Shown here: in pieces, positions 23,361 through 34,740 of the stretch
Position numbering within the stretch: position 1 is the stretch's first letter
Layout: each line of letters opens with the position of its first letter
Source of the DNA: Deroplatys truncata
Lineage: Eukaryota; Arthropoda; Insecta; Mantodea; Mantidae
Direction: 5' to 3'
NCBI GenBank assembly: GCA_030765065.1
Contig: CM060983.1
Coordinates: 53,566,067-53,630,066 of the forward strand
Length of the DNA: 64,000 nt
The notes under the pieces: generated by a model
What the model saw: only the letters and a program-made list of their open reading frames with translations
Database searches by the model: none
What the model was told of the DNA's origin: nothing
Position numbers and translations under genes: made by a program

Positions 23361-24429
23361 CTATGTTATTTCACTACAAAATAGGGTTTCTGTTATATTC
23401 TAGACTGGAAGATAGTTCACTCATTTGGAGACCACTCAAATTTAACACCGGAATGAAAACATGGTCGTACCAACGCCATCAATAGTACGGTTTCTGTTGC
23501 TGCCAACTTGGCGATAAATCAACGTAGTCAGGTTGATATGCCCAGAAATATTTCTGCAGCACTCAATGATGCAACTTACTTTTCTTAAATTAATTAATAT
23601 ATATCAATACATTTAACCAAATTGTAACCTGTATGTATACATAATGTATAAGTATGATACTGTAATCCAATAATGTAAGCAACTGTGCATGAAAGGTCGT
23701 GATAAAACCTAGGAAGATTAAAACGGCCCTATAAAACTTTTTTGAAAAAAAAACTTGGCGATATTGTCTAACTCTAATGTATGCGGCGCAAATATAGAGT
23801 TATCAGTGATACGATTAGGAAGTTACTCATTCCCAGCAACCTAGAAAGATGCTATTATGTTAACGAAGCTATTTTTCCTATTAATTTTTACATTTTTTTA
23901 GTAAGGGGGGTTCCATCCCCCTCGCTAGCTACGCCTCTGGTATCAGATAGTACTGGAGTATATAGGCAGTTTAAAAATCACTCAGCGCCTAAAGGATTAA
24001 TCGATTTTGTAAACAATGAAAAAATAAAAAATTATAATAAAACTAAAATATCCATACAATGTCACCATCCTTAACTTCAAGTGTCCACCCTGTTTAATAT
24101 TATACCGTATTGGTCTTCATCAGATGCTGATGCATACAGATATTTTGGTGGGAGTCACGTATTTTTCGCACCTGATGTCCAAAATTTCGGGACATGTTTT
24201 AATCTCCTTCATGAACTCAACTTCGAATTCTCCATCCATCATAACTGACAGACAAAATATGCTCGTTTACCCTGGCTGTTGATAATTTATAGCTGCTACG
24301 CCAGAAGTAACAATGTGCGGGGCAACCAGGCAGCACCCTTTAGTCCGATTTCGTCCGCTGCGAGCTCGGTGAGTGTCGTAGCGAGCCCACTCACTCGTCA
24401 GCATTTAATCCTGTGTATTTCTAGCGTCA
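23361..24429. other. Mostly unassigned DNA with one hAT-like end
   Basis: Apart from the terminus at about 23903-23939 nothing is recognised. Confidence 0.4.
23903..23939 (-). mobile_element. hAT-like transposon terminus, fragment
   Basis: The minus strand reads CAGAGGCGTAGCTAGCGAGG followed by a G-run, resembling the CAGRGGCGTAGC terminal repeat common in animal hAT elements. No second end was located, so only a terminal fragment is claimed. Confidence 0.45.
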
Positions 24430-24560
24430 AATGCCCGCACATGTTCACCGGGCCTAAATGGCGTTACCCTCCTTAGGTGCGTGATCTAGGCCACCGCAGA
24501 TCGAGGTCATTCAAACCGATACCTGCTACGAGTCTGTTCCAGCGGTCACTAGTCGCATTA
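24430..24560. repeat. Short interspersed repeat shared with 36.8-36.96 kb
   Basis: The block CGTTACC...TTAGGTGCGTGATCTAGG, CCGCAGATCGAGGTCATT, ACGAGTCTGTTCCAGCGGTC aligns with CGTTACCGCCATAGGCGCTT, CCGCAGAACTAGGCCATT, CGAGTCAAATCTGGCGATCG at the second site. It could be an eroded tRNA-derived head on the minus strand. Confidence 0.5.
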
Positions 24561-24999
24561 TTCAGGGCAAACCGGGTACTTACGGCACTTAGGGCTGGAG
24601 TATAAAATCTTCTATCTTCGAACCTGCACTTCAAGCATTTGCATAAACAAAATTACACGTTCAGTATTCGGTTGCAACGTCATACATAAGTGCAACTTGG
24701 TAATGGGTAGGAGAAGTTGGTGACGTGCGGCTTCTCTGATTGCAGATTCCGGAACTCTCGGGAGTTACAGTTGAGGTGGGAGCTGACGTTGATGATTTGC
24801 GGAATTCAGCTGACAGAGTGCTTCTGAGAAAGGAGCATTAAGTGGAGGCTACACTGAAAATGCTCACTTCCCAAAGTGTTAACCCACCTTGTGGGTTATA
24901 ATCTACTCGGCCGTTTTTATTATCTATATATTAGCTCAGCACTAGGTTGTAACACGTGTGTAAGGGTTATAGCTGCCATGCTTTGCGTTACGATAAGTA

Positions 25000-25790
25000 A
25001 ATAGATAGATAGACAAGGTATCTTTATTGGTTTCAAATTATTGAAGTTATTACACAAGCATTTTGTGCATGGTTCATTGACCGTACACAAGAAAAAGTAA
25101 AATAGAGATAAATCTAGCTTCGCGCACTTTAGCCAAAAAATTGCCCATGTTTGCCAGTTCCTCTGGTCAGCCAGTAGATCCCAACATGCCAATCTCTTTC
25201 TTGACGGACTTAAGAATTTGTTTTCAGTTTAATCGTTCGCTGGTTCTCCCACTGTGCACATTCCGCCAAAATATGTACCCAGTCCTCATCCAAATCACAG
25301 AATGGGCAGATTCTCCTGCCAGAATCGTCAGTCATTTTCTGTGCCCTCCAGCCCCCCCAGTGTAAACCATGCCATTCCTGATCTTTCCTTTCTTCCTATA
25401 TTAAGTATATATGCCTCTTTACCCCAGTTCAATTTTATTTCATTTGCTAGATTTAGAGAAGGTTTAATTTTAAAATCCGATTCTATTTCCTGTTGATTGA
25501 TGTCTCTTAGTCTTCTTTTAACACCTTTCCATATGTTTTTGTCATTTGTTTCAGCTATTAGCCATACTAACCCCATTCCTATTCTCCTCAAACCCCTTTC
25601 CAAATCAGCTGCCCAAAACTTAGGAGACAGGTTTTCTCGCTGGTATTTATAACATTTGGATCATAGTTTGGAGTTATCCCCCTGCATCAGCCTTAGCCAG
25701 TACTTCACTGCTCTTATTTTGCAGTGTATTGTGTCTTCATAACATCCCACCTCCCTCAATACCCCCGAATTACGATAAGTAACGACTAAC
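25000..25790 (-). pseudogene. LINE ORF2 C-terminal region and 3' end (LINE relic 1)
   Basis: On the minus strand, in order: IRAVKYWLRLMQGDNSKL, a segment with ADLERGLRRIGMGLVWLI, and a cysteine-histidine motif CPFCDLDEDWVHILAEC (C-x2-C-x7-H-x4-C) at about 25262-25310. This layout matches the region after the reverse transcriptase in several LINE clades. Translation is broken by a few stops and a frame change. The 3' end runs through AATAAAGATACCTTG into a TCTA-type simple tail near 25000, as expected for a LINE 3' terminus. Confidence 0.7.
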
Positions 25791-25799
25791 ATGTTAACG

Positions 25800-26900
25800 C
25801 CCTAGTATGCAGCTTCTGTAACTGGTACAAAGAACTGAATGTTACTGTGTAGCAGATTATTCACAGGTGCTGTGCAATAAATATTAAAAATGTAATATGT
25901 TAACTCCCATTTGTCTTGTCTTGTTCGATACAGATTATTACTCCGGACGCACTTCAACCTTGGGCTTATTGTGCCAGCACCCTTTACCAAGTAATACAGT
26001 CTCATAACAGATATGGTTTCAAATTCTTCTGCTTATAGAAGCATTTTCCAAAAGCAATGCATCTCCAGCAAGCCAAGGCCTCACGGAGCATATATCAGTT
26101 TCTTTCTTGCAATCTGCAGTCTAAGTTACCCTGAAATAACCTGTTAGGATGCCCTTTTACAGTAGCATGTCCTGTAAGAAATACAATAATTGTTCTCAGT
26201 TGAAGTCTGTTACATTTAAGAAAGCTTTCAGCTCTTTTCTTACATGGTTTTCTAATAAATAGTGTACCATGTTTGTTTCCTCGAGTTTTAAGCCAGGTTT
26301 TATGATGTTCTACTCTAGACCACTTCTTAATAGCTTCTCTTACTAACATCGAGATGTTCCTAGAACCGGCTCTGGCCCAATGTGAAGCTACTCCTTGTCT
26401 TGCAAGTTCATCAGCTTTTTCATTTCCCTCTATGCCATTATGACCCGGCACCCAGATGAGTTGAACTTCATTCTGTTTCGCCAAGCTTGTGAGCATGTTT
26501 AGGTAGTTTAAAACATCCTGACGTTACCTTATGACTACTTAGAGCCTAAGTGCAGCCTGGCTGTCTAAGAAGAAAAAGATCTGTTTACCAGTTTAAGCTA
26601 TTCTTATGATTTTATGTATGCATTGAATAACAGAATACTCACCCAAGGAAAAAAAAGAACTTCGTAAACCACTTTAAGGTTTTCTCAGGAGTTTCCAGAG
26701 TTTTATTCATCAAAGGTTCAGGATCATTAATGACCCTGAAGTTCTGTATAAACTGTTTAGTTGGAATTATATAGTTTGACGGCATTTCTAAAGATTTATT
26801 TCCTAATTCTTAGCAAATCTGAGTTGCTTCAGGAATTCTGAGTTGCTTCGCGTGTTGCAATCTATAGTGTCACTCTTGCCTCCTTCATTACAACTAATGC
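25800..26900 (-). pseudogene. LINE ORF2 RNase H domain and 3' part (LINE relic 2)
   Basis: An open minus-strand frame (26095-26496) reads VQLIWVPGHNGIEGNEKADE then LARQG, the C-terminal motif of a ribonuclease H domain, followed by RLQLRTIIVFLTGHATVKGH, the usual post-RNase-H segment of R1/I-type LINEs. Upstream, frames give SQAA-like and LRxLSSHKVTS-like fragments (26500-26560), interrupted by stops. Downstream near 25945-26000 a frame reads LYYLVKGAGTI. RNase H narrows the source to RNase-H-bearing LINE clades. The reverse transcriptase itself is absent. Confidence 0.75.
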
Positions 26901-26959
26901 AGTAGAGTCAATTCAAGAGTATCTCCATTGCTGCAGTAATTGTTTTCATAGCTCCCACA

Positions 26960-27190
26960 TTTGTCTTTTTACTCTAGTAACTCTTCTAAAAGCTATTCTT
27001 ACAAATGCTTATCTAAAAAATTGCACTATACATTTATAATTTTATTGTAGCTATGAGAAGCACACAGTAAGCTAAAGCGATAGTTAGATTTTTAAAATGC
27101 GGATCGCAATGTGATGATTTCGGAATTCCATGTTCATGCATAACCACGAGAAAAGATCTGATGTGTTACATTCACATGACTTTCTGTCGA
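26960..27190 (-). mobile_element. HINE-like element, two terminal fragments
   Basis: About 26960-27150 matches a decayed hairpin half (CTTCTAAAAGCTATTCTTAC, TAAAGCGATAGTTAGATTTT). At 27154-27190 there is a separate clean hairpin terminus, AGATCTGATGTGTTACATTC then ACATGACTTTCTGTC, which stops just after the subterminal repeat begins. Confidence 0.6.
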
Positions 27191-27343
27191 AGTACATGTT
27201 TATCAATTTTGCTGAATACTTTGGTCCATAAACATTTAGATAATAACAATAACAAGATGATAAAGCTAACTTCTGTATAATGACCTTTCTCTGTCACTCT
27301 ACTCTCTTGACTGGTAGGAATGTATACCATATGGTAAGGTGAC

Positions 27344-27344
<1 letters not shown>

Positions 27345-27381
<37 letters not shown>
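27345..27381. repeat. ATT trinucleotide microsatellite
   Basis: Twelve ATT units. Confidence 0.95.
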
Positions 27382-27779
27382 GCATGATGGTTTATATGGC
27401 CTGAAAGTCACAATGTGTCGCTAAGGAAATGAAATATTTTCGTCACCTTTAGCAATATTATCATGATTATTATTAATTTAACTGTATTCAACCAGCAAGA
27501 CATTGACACCCCATTGGCAGTGTTACGTTCCGCCCAGTTTTTTGGACAACGTAAGCTACCTGTCAATAAACTGTCTGGAATTATGCAAGAGGGAGCATAG
27601 AAAGGCGACGCTTGCAGAGGGCAGAGCTACACGTCAATACCAATTGAAACCCCTCTACTATATGGGTCATTTTCTGTGCTCCCACGTCTTCCCACAGGTA
27701 TAGCAGAACAGTTCGCAATATGTGGTTTTTGAGATTACTCTACAGTCACACTTACTCATACATTACATGCAAGATATCT
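27382..27779. other. Unassigned DNA
   Basis: No supported gene or element. A 66-codon plus frame at 27503-27703 has no recognisable motif. Confidence 0.4.
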
Positions 27780-28328
27780 AACCACCTATCCACCAATTCT
27801 TCCATCCATCCATAATATGAAGGGGCCCTCGAAACCGAGGCAGAGCACCGCAAATAGGCCGAAACGGCTCTTTTTGCTTCCAACGTGATTTCTGGGAAGG
27901 AGGGATGAGGGGAGAGATCAGAAGGGCGACGAGATTCGGATGACGACGAGCGCAAACATGGACGGGATCGCTAACGTTTCCAGAGAGAACACATTCGACC
28001 CGCGAGCCCATAACCCTGGCGATCCCCCCTCTGGTGGGACCCACTTCGGAGACGAATGCAGAGAAGAAACCTCTACAAAGCACACATCCACCGCTCAACT
28101 GCAAGACGCCGAACACCGTCGTCTGGTCCTACAACCCTGAAACAGATGTCAATGCAGGAGATGATACGTACAGGAAAGTGGTAGAAAAGGAACCATCCTA
28201 GTATTCGCCTGCCGGTCCGGGAAAACCACGAAAAGCCCAGATCAGAGTGGGTGGTCGCTGGGGATCGAACCCGAACTTCTCGAATGCGAGTCGCACACGT
28301 TACCGCGGCGCCAGCTCGCTCGTTAGAC
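27780..28328 (-). mobile_element. tRNA-derived SINE (family E), long or compound
   Basis: The minus strand from about 28325 has a tRNA-like head (GGCGCCGCGGTAACGTGTGC, B box CGGGTTCGATCCCCAG). A body segment follows, TTTTCGTGGTTTTCCCGG then GAATACTAGGATGGTTCC, a core common to many arthropod SINEs, including some described in termites. Sequence to about 27780 continues GC-rich and ends with ATGGATGG repeats, so a second unit or long tail may be fused. Minus-strand frames across it are not conserved proteins. Confidence 0.6.
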
Positions 28329-28329
28329 A

Positions 28330-29525
28330 TACACCTATTACATAATGTAATATTATTTTCTATTTTTGTAATTTATGAATAGGTTGGAGGAAGGATGGCT
28401 TATGACTGACTCCATTAATAAAAGCTGTTTCTCATTTGTGTATAAAATATCTATATTGAAACGCAGGCAGGACGAGAGGTATATTAGTGAACGTGATAGT
28501 GCTGAAATAAATTAATTTAATTATTTTTCTTTTCCCCGAGCTGAGAGAAAGGGAAAAGTGTTGTATGTGAAAGTGTGAGAAAAACACAAAAGCAAAGGAT
28601 ATGCACATTTCCTTTTACTTTTTTCCCCGACGTGCTTCCTTTCTTGCTTGCTTTGTTCCTCTTATTTGCAACTTCCGTTGCTAGTACCGTGCTTATTTTA
28701 TGGGAATAAAGACAAAGAAGAGGAAAAGAAGTGTGATTCAAAATCTCCTTTATCTGTGTAGACGCCACATAATAGAGGATTGGAAACGAAAGCAATTGTA
28801 ATAATAATTTCTCTACCGAAATGCACTGTGATAACATTGGAACTTACGGTAGAAAGAAATTAGGGTTAAAAGCCTGATACCAACTAACCTGTCTAGGATT
28901 ACGGCTTGTTGTTTTCCATAGACACAAAGAACAATGCTGGTTTAGTATACAGCTGTCCAAAATGATGTATTATTATTATTGACTTCAACGGAACATTAAT
29001 ACAGAGATAGCATTTCAAACAGTGTGTTGTTTTATTTAATTTTGTTGTGCTGTAACAATAACGGAAAGCAGAGGCGAGGTAACAGAAAGACAAGTGGCTT
29101 CAGTTAACTTCTATTATTTTGGCCAGAAGTGAACGCAGAGTAGATCAACAATTTACTGCTTCTAGTTGTGTCCAACAGAATTTACCCCCCCCTCCCGCCT
29201 TCAGGGCTATTAATCGGGTTTCTCTTGAATGACGCGACTGACAGCCCGCGCCTGCCATGACACTGCTATACGAATCCGTTCGTGTAGTAACGACGGACTG
29301 GCCCGCCGTTTTCAGCTTAGATAATGCTAACAATATGAATATGTCATGCTTACTTTTCGTTATATGCCTCTCGTGTCTATATAAGCCTTGAATATGTTGA
29401 ACATTTGAATTTCTACAGCTGTAATATTGGATAAACACATGCCGAATACTGTCTTCTTATTCATCGAGGGTATGGAGATTTGTTGCATAAACGTTATCTT
29501 TAAGGCAAACTGGGACTAAATTATC
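28330..29525. other. Unassigned AT-rich DNA
   Basis: Frames of 60-106 codons occur but none shows a domain or repeat architecture. No element ends were seen. Confidence 0.45.
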
Positions 29526-29526
29526 T

Positions 29527-30130
29527 AACTTTTTACTTTCCTACGTATAGTAAGTAGAGGAAGTATTGTATTCAACCCAAAAATTCGATACCGAGATTCC
29601 ACCGGAAATACATGTTTTGAGACCCCCTGAATCCAAAAAACGCATTTTTGGAAACATGTCCGTGTGTGTGTCTGTGAACAGCATAACTCAGAAACGAACA
29701 GTCGGATAAACACCAAACTTGGTATTTAGGTTCAACATCTTCCAGAGATGCGACACGAAGGTTTCCAAGAAAATCCCCCCACCCCAAGTTACCCTTTACA
29801 AGGAACATTTTTCGAAAATTTTAATTTTCTCAATAATGGCTCTAACGATTTGGATTAAAATATCATATATTTAAGATATTTTCATCACAAATGAAATGTA
29901 TATCTCGAATTTTCTGGGAATGTCTCCAAAAGTATTCTTCATTGTAACAACTTTTGCATAACTAGTAAACCATGAGATAGACAAAATTTCACAACACAAA
30001 AAATGTAGATCGCGTTAAAACACACAATTTATGTCATATAAATTTTTTGTTGTTGAGTGTACCATTTTCGAGATATTGCTTGTTATTCCCTTAAATTTTC
30101 AAATACTTATACTCAAATTCGTTATTCATG
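29527..30130 (+). mobile_element. HINE-like element, truncated, head-to-tail with the next copy
   Basis: It starts TTTTTACTTTCCTACGTATAG (subterminal repeat shortened by a small deletion) and follows the family to CAAATTCGTTATTCATG. There the next copy begins with its own left end, so the right third, including the hairpin, is missing. Confidence 0.72.
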
Positions 30131-30262
30131 TTTACTTTCTCTACTACGTATAGTAAGTAGGGGAAATATTGTATTCCACCCAAAAATTTGATACCCAGAT
30201 TTCACCGGAAATATACGTTTTGAGACCGCTGAATACAAAAAAAAAGCGTTTTTGGAAACATG

Positions 30263-30299
<37 letters not shown>

Positions 30300-31012
30300 C
30301 TGTGTGTGTCAGTGAACAGCATAACTCAGATACTAACAGTCGGATGAACACCAAACTTGGTATTTAGGTTCAGTATCTTCCAGAGATGCGACACGAAGGT
30401 TTTCCAGAAAATCCCTCACCCCAGATTACCCTTTACATGGAACATTTGTCGAAAATTTTAATTTTCTCAAAAATGGATCTAACGATTTTGATTAAAATAT
30501 CATATGTTTAAGATATTTTCATGAGAAATGAAATGTATATCTTGAATTTTCTGGGAATGTCTTCAAAAGTATTCTTCATTGTGAACGACTTTTGCATAAC
30601 TGGTAAACCATAAGAGATAGACAAAATTTTACTACACAAAAAATGTAGATCGCGTTAAAATATACAATTTATCTCATATACATTTTTTGTTGTTGAGTGA
30701 ACCATTTTCGAGTTGCTTGTTATTATTCCCTTAAATTTTGCAATACTTATACTTTTTCTCAAATTCGTTATTCGCTTTTAGTTGTCCTGGTAATGCAAAG
30801 AGAATGGAATACTCCACATAGCAACCAGCTCTTAAAATATTTGACTATCACTTAAAGCCTAGCAATTCCCCTTGCATCTACAAGAAAATTAGCAGTAAGA
30901 TTAACATCTCGACATCTCGATTAACATGAAGCATATGGAGAATAAGCGTTTGTAAAAATAGTTAATACAAGAGTAGGGAAAGTCATGTGAGTGTAACACA
31001 TCAGATTTTTTA
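30131..31012 (+). mobile_element. HINE-like element, complete copy
   Basis: Left end TTTACTTTCTCTACTACG, right end CATGTGAGTGTAACACATCAG then TTTTTT. The TG microsatellite lies at about 30263-30297. It directly follows a truncated copy in the same orientation. Confidence 0.8.
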
Positions 31013-31125
31013 ATTTCAAAGCTATTCAGTGAAAATTGAACAGTTAATGTGAGTAAATCAAGAAATGACTGTGCAAATGCTCAAAGCTCTAGTTTCAATA
31101 ATTTTTAATTTAATGCAATTAAATA

Positions 31126-32005
31126 TTTTTACTTTCTCTACTACGTATAGTAAGTAGGGGAAGTATTGCATTCCACCCAAAAATTCGATACCGAGATTTC
31201 ACCGGAAATACATGTTTTGAGACCTCCTGAATCCAAAAAAAGCATTTTTGGAAACATGTCCGTGTGTGTGTCTGTGTGTGTGTGTGTGTCTGTGTATGTG
31301 TGTCTGTGAACAGCATAACTCAAAAACGAACAGTCGGATAAGCACCAAACTTGGTATTTAGGTTCAGTATCTTCCAGAGATGCGACACGAAGGTTTTCAA
31401 GAAAATCCACCCACCCCATACTACCCTTTACATGGAAGATTTTTCGAAAATTTTAATTTTCTCAAAAATGGCTCTAACGATTTTGATGAAAGTATCATAT
31501 GTTTAAGATAATGTCATGGGAAATGAAATGTGTATCTCGAATTTTCTGGGAATGTCTCCAAAAGTATTCTTTATTGTGAACGACTTTTGCATAACTGGTA
31601 AACCATAAGAGATAGACAAAATTTTACTACACAAAAAGTGTAGATCGCGTTAAAATACACAACTTATGTCATATACATTTCTTTTGTTGAGTGAACCGTT
31701 TTGGAGATATTGCTTGTTATTTCCTTAAATTTTCCAATACTTATACTTTTTCTCAAATTCGTTATTCATTTTTTTTATGTCCTGGACATGCAAAGAGAAT
31801 GGAATGCGCCACATAGCAACCAGCGTTAAAATATTTGACTATCGCTTAAAAGCTACCATATTCCCCTTGCATCTACAAGAAAATTACCAATAAGATTGAC
31901 ATCTCGATATCTCGATTAACATGAAGCATATGGAGAATAGGCGTTTGTAAAATTAGATTGTACAAGAGTAGAGAAAGTCATGTGAGTGTAACACATCAGA
32001 TTTTT
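31126..32005 (+). mobile_element. HINE-like element, complete young copy
   Basis: Complete from TATTTTTACTTTCTCTACTAC to GTAACACATCAGATTTTT. The TG/TCTG microsatellite is at 31262-31308. It is the third same-orientation copy within 2.5 kb and is near-identical to the copies at 1.68, 21.97 and 39.0 kb. Confidence 0.82.
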
Positions 32006-33125
32006 ATATAGCGAAAAGAACGCAACTTTTCTAAAACTGTCTCGCGCATGGAACAGAAGTATGATAGCGGCATTTTCTGATGCTTTAGTACAGTGAAAAT
32101 AAATGCAAGGATTTCATTGAAGTTGAAGTTACTAGTTGTAGAGAAATAATTTTTTTTATAAAGGTATTGGTGTTAGAATTTCTCCTGTTATTCTGTATAA
32201 ATGAATGTTTTGTGAGCCAACGAATAAAGCAATCATAAAATGCATGTTGAATCTTTAGCACAGTTGAGATTATTTATACAAATTTTCATCGAATTGGAGC
32301 AAAACTGAAATGTAAGGAATAAATTTCATGCGCAAAAATGTAAAACTGAGAAAAAACATAGGAAAGGAAGGGAGCGCATGGATGATTTAAACATGTTACT
32401 GGGCTTTTAAAAATGAGGATCGTTACAGTGGTTAGACAAAAGGATTCACAGGTGTGTATGGAATATTTACCTATGTACGATATAAATAAAAAATCTATAC
32501 TTTTGTAATTTTCGTATAAAAACTCAGTCCCAATGTTCCTTAAGCATTCGTCATAGATAATCACATGGGTGTGTATGAGAACGAGCAGTCCAGGTAGTTA
32601 TTGTCATAAAACACGCGTAATGCGAGGTAGCGGTTTTCTTGGACTTCTTTCCTGTGGCCGGCTATTGCGTCCCGCGGCCAGTTCCGTCCCTGGATTGTTG
32701 CATTCGTCAGTTGCGTCCCTGGATTTCTTCGTTAGTGCAGTCTCTGATTGATTTGAGTTGTTAGTCCCAGTATTTTCAATTCCTGGCCCAAACGACATTT
32801 CCCTTCTCATTTTTTATTTTTAACACTTAACTTTATGAAACACTTAAAAGATTTCATGCAGTACGCCCAACGCGAAATATTGTTCTGGAGATCCTTGTGA
32901 TGCCTAAATTTGTAACCATTGATCGCAAATAAAGGCTTCCCCTCTCACTTGTCATCGATTCCATGGCTCGTGCAAAACTGAGAACGACAACTATTACGTA
33001 TGTCCAATTTGACCTTTATGACGTAGCAGAAAGCGTTCTAAACAGTACTTAGTTATGTCTCTTTGCAGAACGCGTTCTAGTGTTTGGTTGTGTCGTATCG
33101 AATAACCTAAACCTACCCAAGCTAC
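32006..33125. other. Unassigned DNA
   Basis: Several frames of 60-92 codons occur, none with a recognised motif. No repeat ends were seen. Confidence 0.45.
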
Positions 33126-33129
33126 CTAA

Positions 33130-33880
33130 GCAGGTAACTGATGTGTTATAAAACACCAGAAGCAACTGAAAATGAAATGAAATAAAAGTTTTATTTATGG
33201 ACGCTCCTTAACTGCTATGGTTCTTAGCGTCCCATTCTATATTGGGCGTGAAAGACCGGTAATTTTTCTCAGAGACCTCTTTATCGGGCTTGAGGTTCTT
33301 TTACGTGCCGTAATTCTACAACACGGGACCACCGGCTTTACTTCCCTACCGAAGGAAGCCATGCTAAGGATTTTTACGCCCGAAAAATTCATTGCCCTCC
33401 GCCGGGTTTGAACCCGCGACCTAGGGAACTAGAGGATAGCATGGTAACCACTACACTACGGAGGACGACCCAGAAGCAACTGACGTACTGATTTTTCGTA
33501 AACATGTTTACGTGGACGCAACTGACGTCTATATTTTAAAAGCCCTAGACGCAACTGACGTACTGATTTTAAAAACTCCAAACACAACTGAAGTACTTAT
33601 TTTAAAAACCCCCATCGCAATTGACCAACTGACTTTTTGGGAACATGTTTATGTGGACGGAACTGACGTATATATTTTAAAAGCCCCTGACGCAACTGAC
33701 GTACTGATGTTTCCTAAACATGTTTACGTGGACTCAACTACGTATATATTTTAAAAGCAACTGATGTACTGCTTATTCTAAACATGCTTACGTGGACGCA
33801 ACTGACGTATATATTTTAAAAGCCCCAGACGCAACTGATGTACTGATTATTACGCATACGCAACTGACATAGCCCCTTCT
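33130..33880 (+). repeat. Composite tandem repeat, alternating 33- and 42-bp units
   Basis: About 12 units each start with CAACTGACGTA or a variant. Longer units contain AAACATGTTTACGTGGACG, which includes the palindrome AAACATGTTT; shorter units contain TATATTTTAAAAGCCCC. The two kinds alternate for part of the array, giving a higher-order period near 75 bp. The first units (33130-33169) are separated from the rest by a SINE that landed in the array. Confidence 0.75.
33170..33469 (-). mobile_element. tRNA-derived SINE (family A), copy 2, with exact target duplication
   Basis: The minus strand starts GTCGTCCTCCGTAGTGTAGT (A-box region at right) and has B box GGTTCAAACCCGG near 33405. The body contains TTACGGCACGTAAAAGAACC and the left tail CATAAATAAAACTT. 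The 14-bp duplication CCAGAAGCAACTGA is exact at 33156-33169 and 33470-33483. The target is one unit of the surrounding tandem repeat. Confidence 0.9.
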
Positions 33881-33899
33881 TTCCACGTTAGCTTCTGTT

Positions 33900-34336
33900 T
33901 CGCCTATTTTTTCGGTGGTTGCCTGTGTTTCTGTTTGTCTTAACACAGAACCGCCTATTTAAACTTCTCTAACAACCTATAAATTATAGATTTGTTAGGA
34001 ACGATGACATTGAGGAATTTCTGATGAATTCAATGACAGTCGACATGTAGCTCCGTTCGAGCTAAAGACATGCCGCTCTGCAGTATAGCCATGATAACTA
34101 CACACAGCCAACTGACAGCTTCACATAAGGTTTCTCCCACTGTACACCACGCCATACAAACCACGTGTCGGCCACACGGCAGCGACTTGTATAGTTGTAC
34201 TAACAAGACGGAACAGGTACTGCAGACTCGCAGTGTCACCACATAACGCGACTGAAAGTGCATACAGCCTGGTCAGTGTTGCTAGCTAGAGGCGAGAGGG
34301 TGCTTGGAAGTAAACAGTTCAGTGGTGGAGTTCTTG
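33900..34336. other. Unassigned DNA, possible hAT-like 5' flank
   Basis: CAGTGTTGCTAGCTAGAGG at about 34275 resembles a hAT terminal repeat and lies 60 bp before the coding relic at 34337, but no matching right end was found. The minus-strand C-rich frame at 34030-34263 has no known domain. Confidence 0.35.
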
Positions 34337-34740
34337 ATGGCATTGTCTCCTAAACCAGCGTTTTCCGGAAAACGGAAATTTCGTGCAGAATGGGGAAAAA
34401 ATTAAATTAAGTTTCATTTACGGACGATGTTTAACTGCTGCGGTCCTTAGCGTCCCATTCTATATTGGGCGTGAAAGACCGGTAATTTTGCACACATGCC
34501 TCTTTATCAGACTTGAGGTTCTTTTACGTGCCTTAAATCTACGACATGGGATCACCGGCTTTATTTCCCTTCCGATCCATGAACCCGCCACCTCAGGAAC
34601 TAGAGACTAGCATGGTAACCACTACACAACGGAGGACGACGCAGAATGGGAGGATGAATTTTTTTGTTGTGCAGAAGGAGAGCATGTGAAATGTTTAATT
34701 TTCTCAAAAACATTACATGGAGTATTTAGAGGCAAAACAT
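34337..34740 (+). pseudogene. BED-type zinc-finger or hAT-like protein N-terminus, split by a SINE
   Basis: Translation from ATG at 34337 gives MALSPKPAFSGKRKFRAEW up to the SINE junction at 34394. After the SINE the frame resumes EDEFFCCAEGEHVKCLIFSK. The pattern (basic RKF, xxEW, aromatic residues, then a CxxC-like VKCLIC site, here CLIF) resembles the N-terminus of BED-finger proteins of the hAT/GTF2IRD2-like group. The second cysteine is replaced by Phe, the frame continues only to about 34740, and the body is missing. It is either an old hAT relic or a lost exon. Confidence 0.5.
34395..34640 (-). mobile_element. tRNA-derived SINE (family A), copy 3, in a coding relic
   Basis: Head at right (minus strand GTCGTCCTCCGTTGTGTAGT) and tail at left (AAATGAAACTTAATTTAATT). 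The 10-bp target duplication GCAGAATGGG is exact at 34385-34394 and 34641-34650. The B-box region is shortened relative to copy 2, so the Pol III promoter looks dead. Confidence 0.88.

Noticed and set aside
27778-28330. Overlapping frames of 66-112 codons in a GC-rich patch
   Set aside because: The patch is a SINE head and body; the frames on the two strands contradict each other and show no domain.
33130-33880. A CRISPR array at the regular repeats
   Set aside because: The units are contiguous diverged tandem repeats without unique spacers, in eukaryotic DNA.
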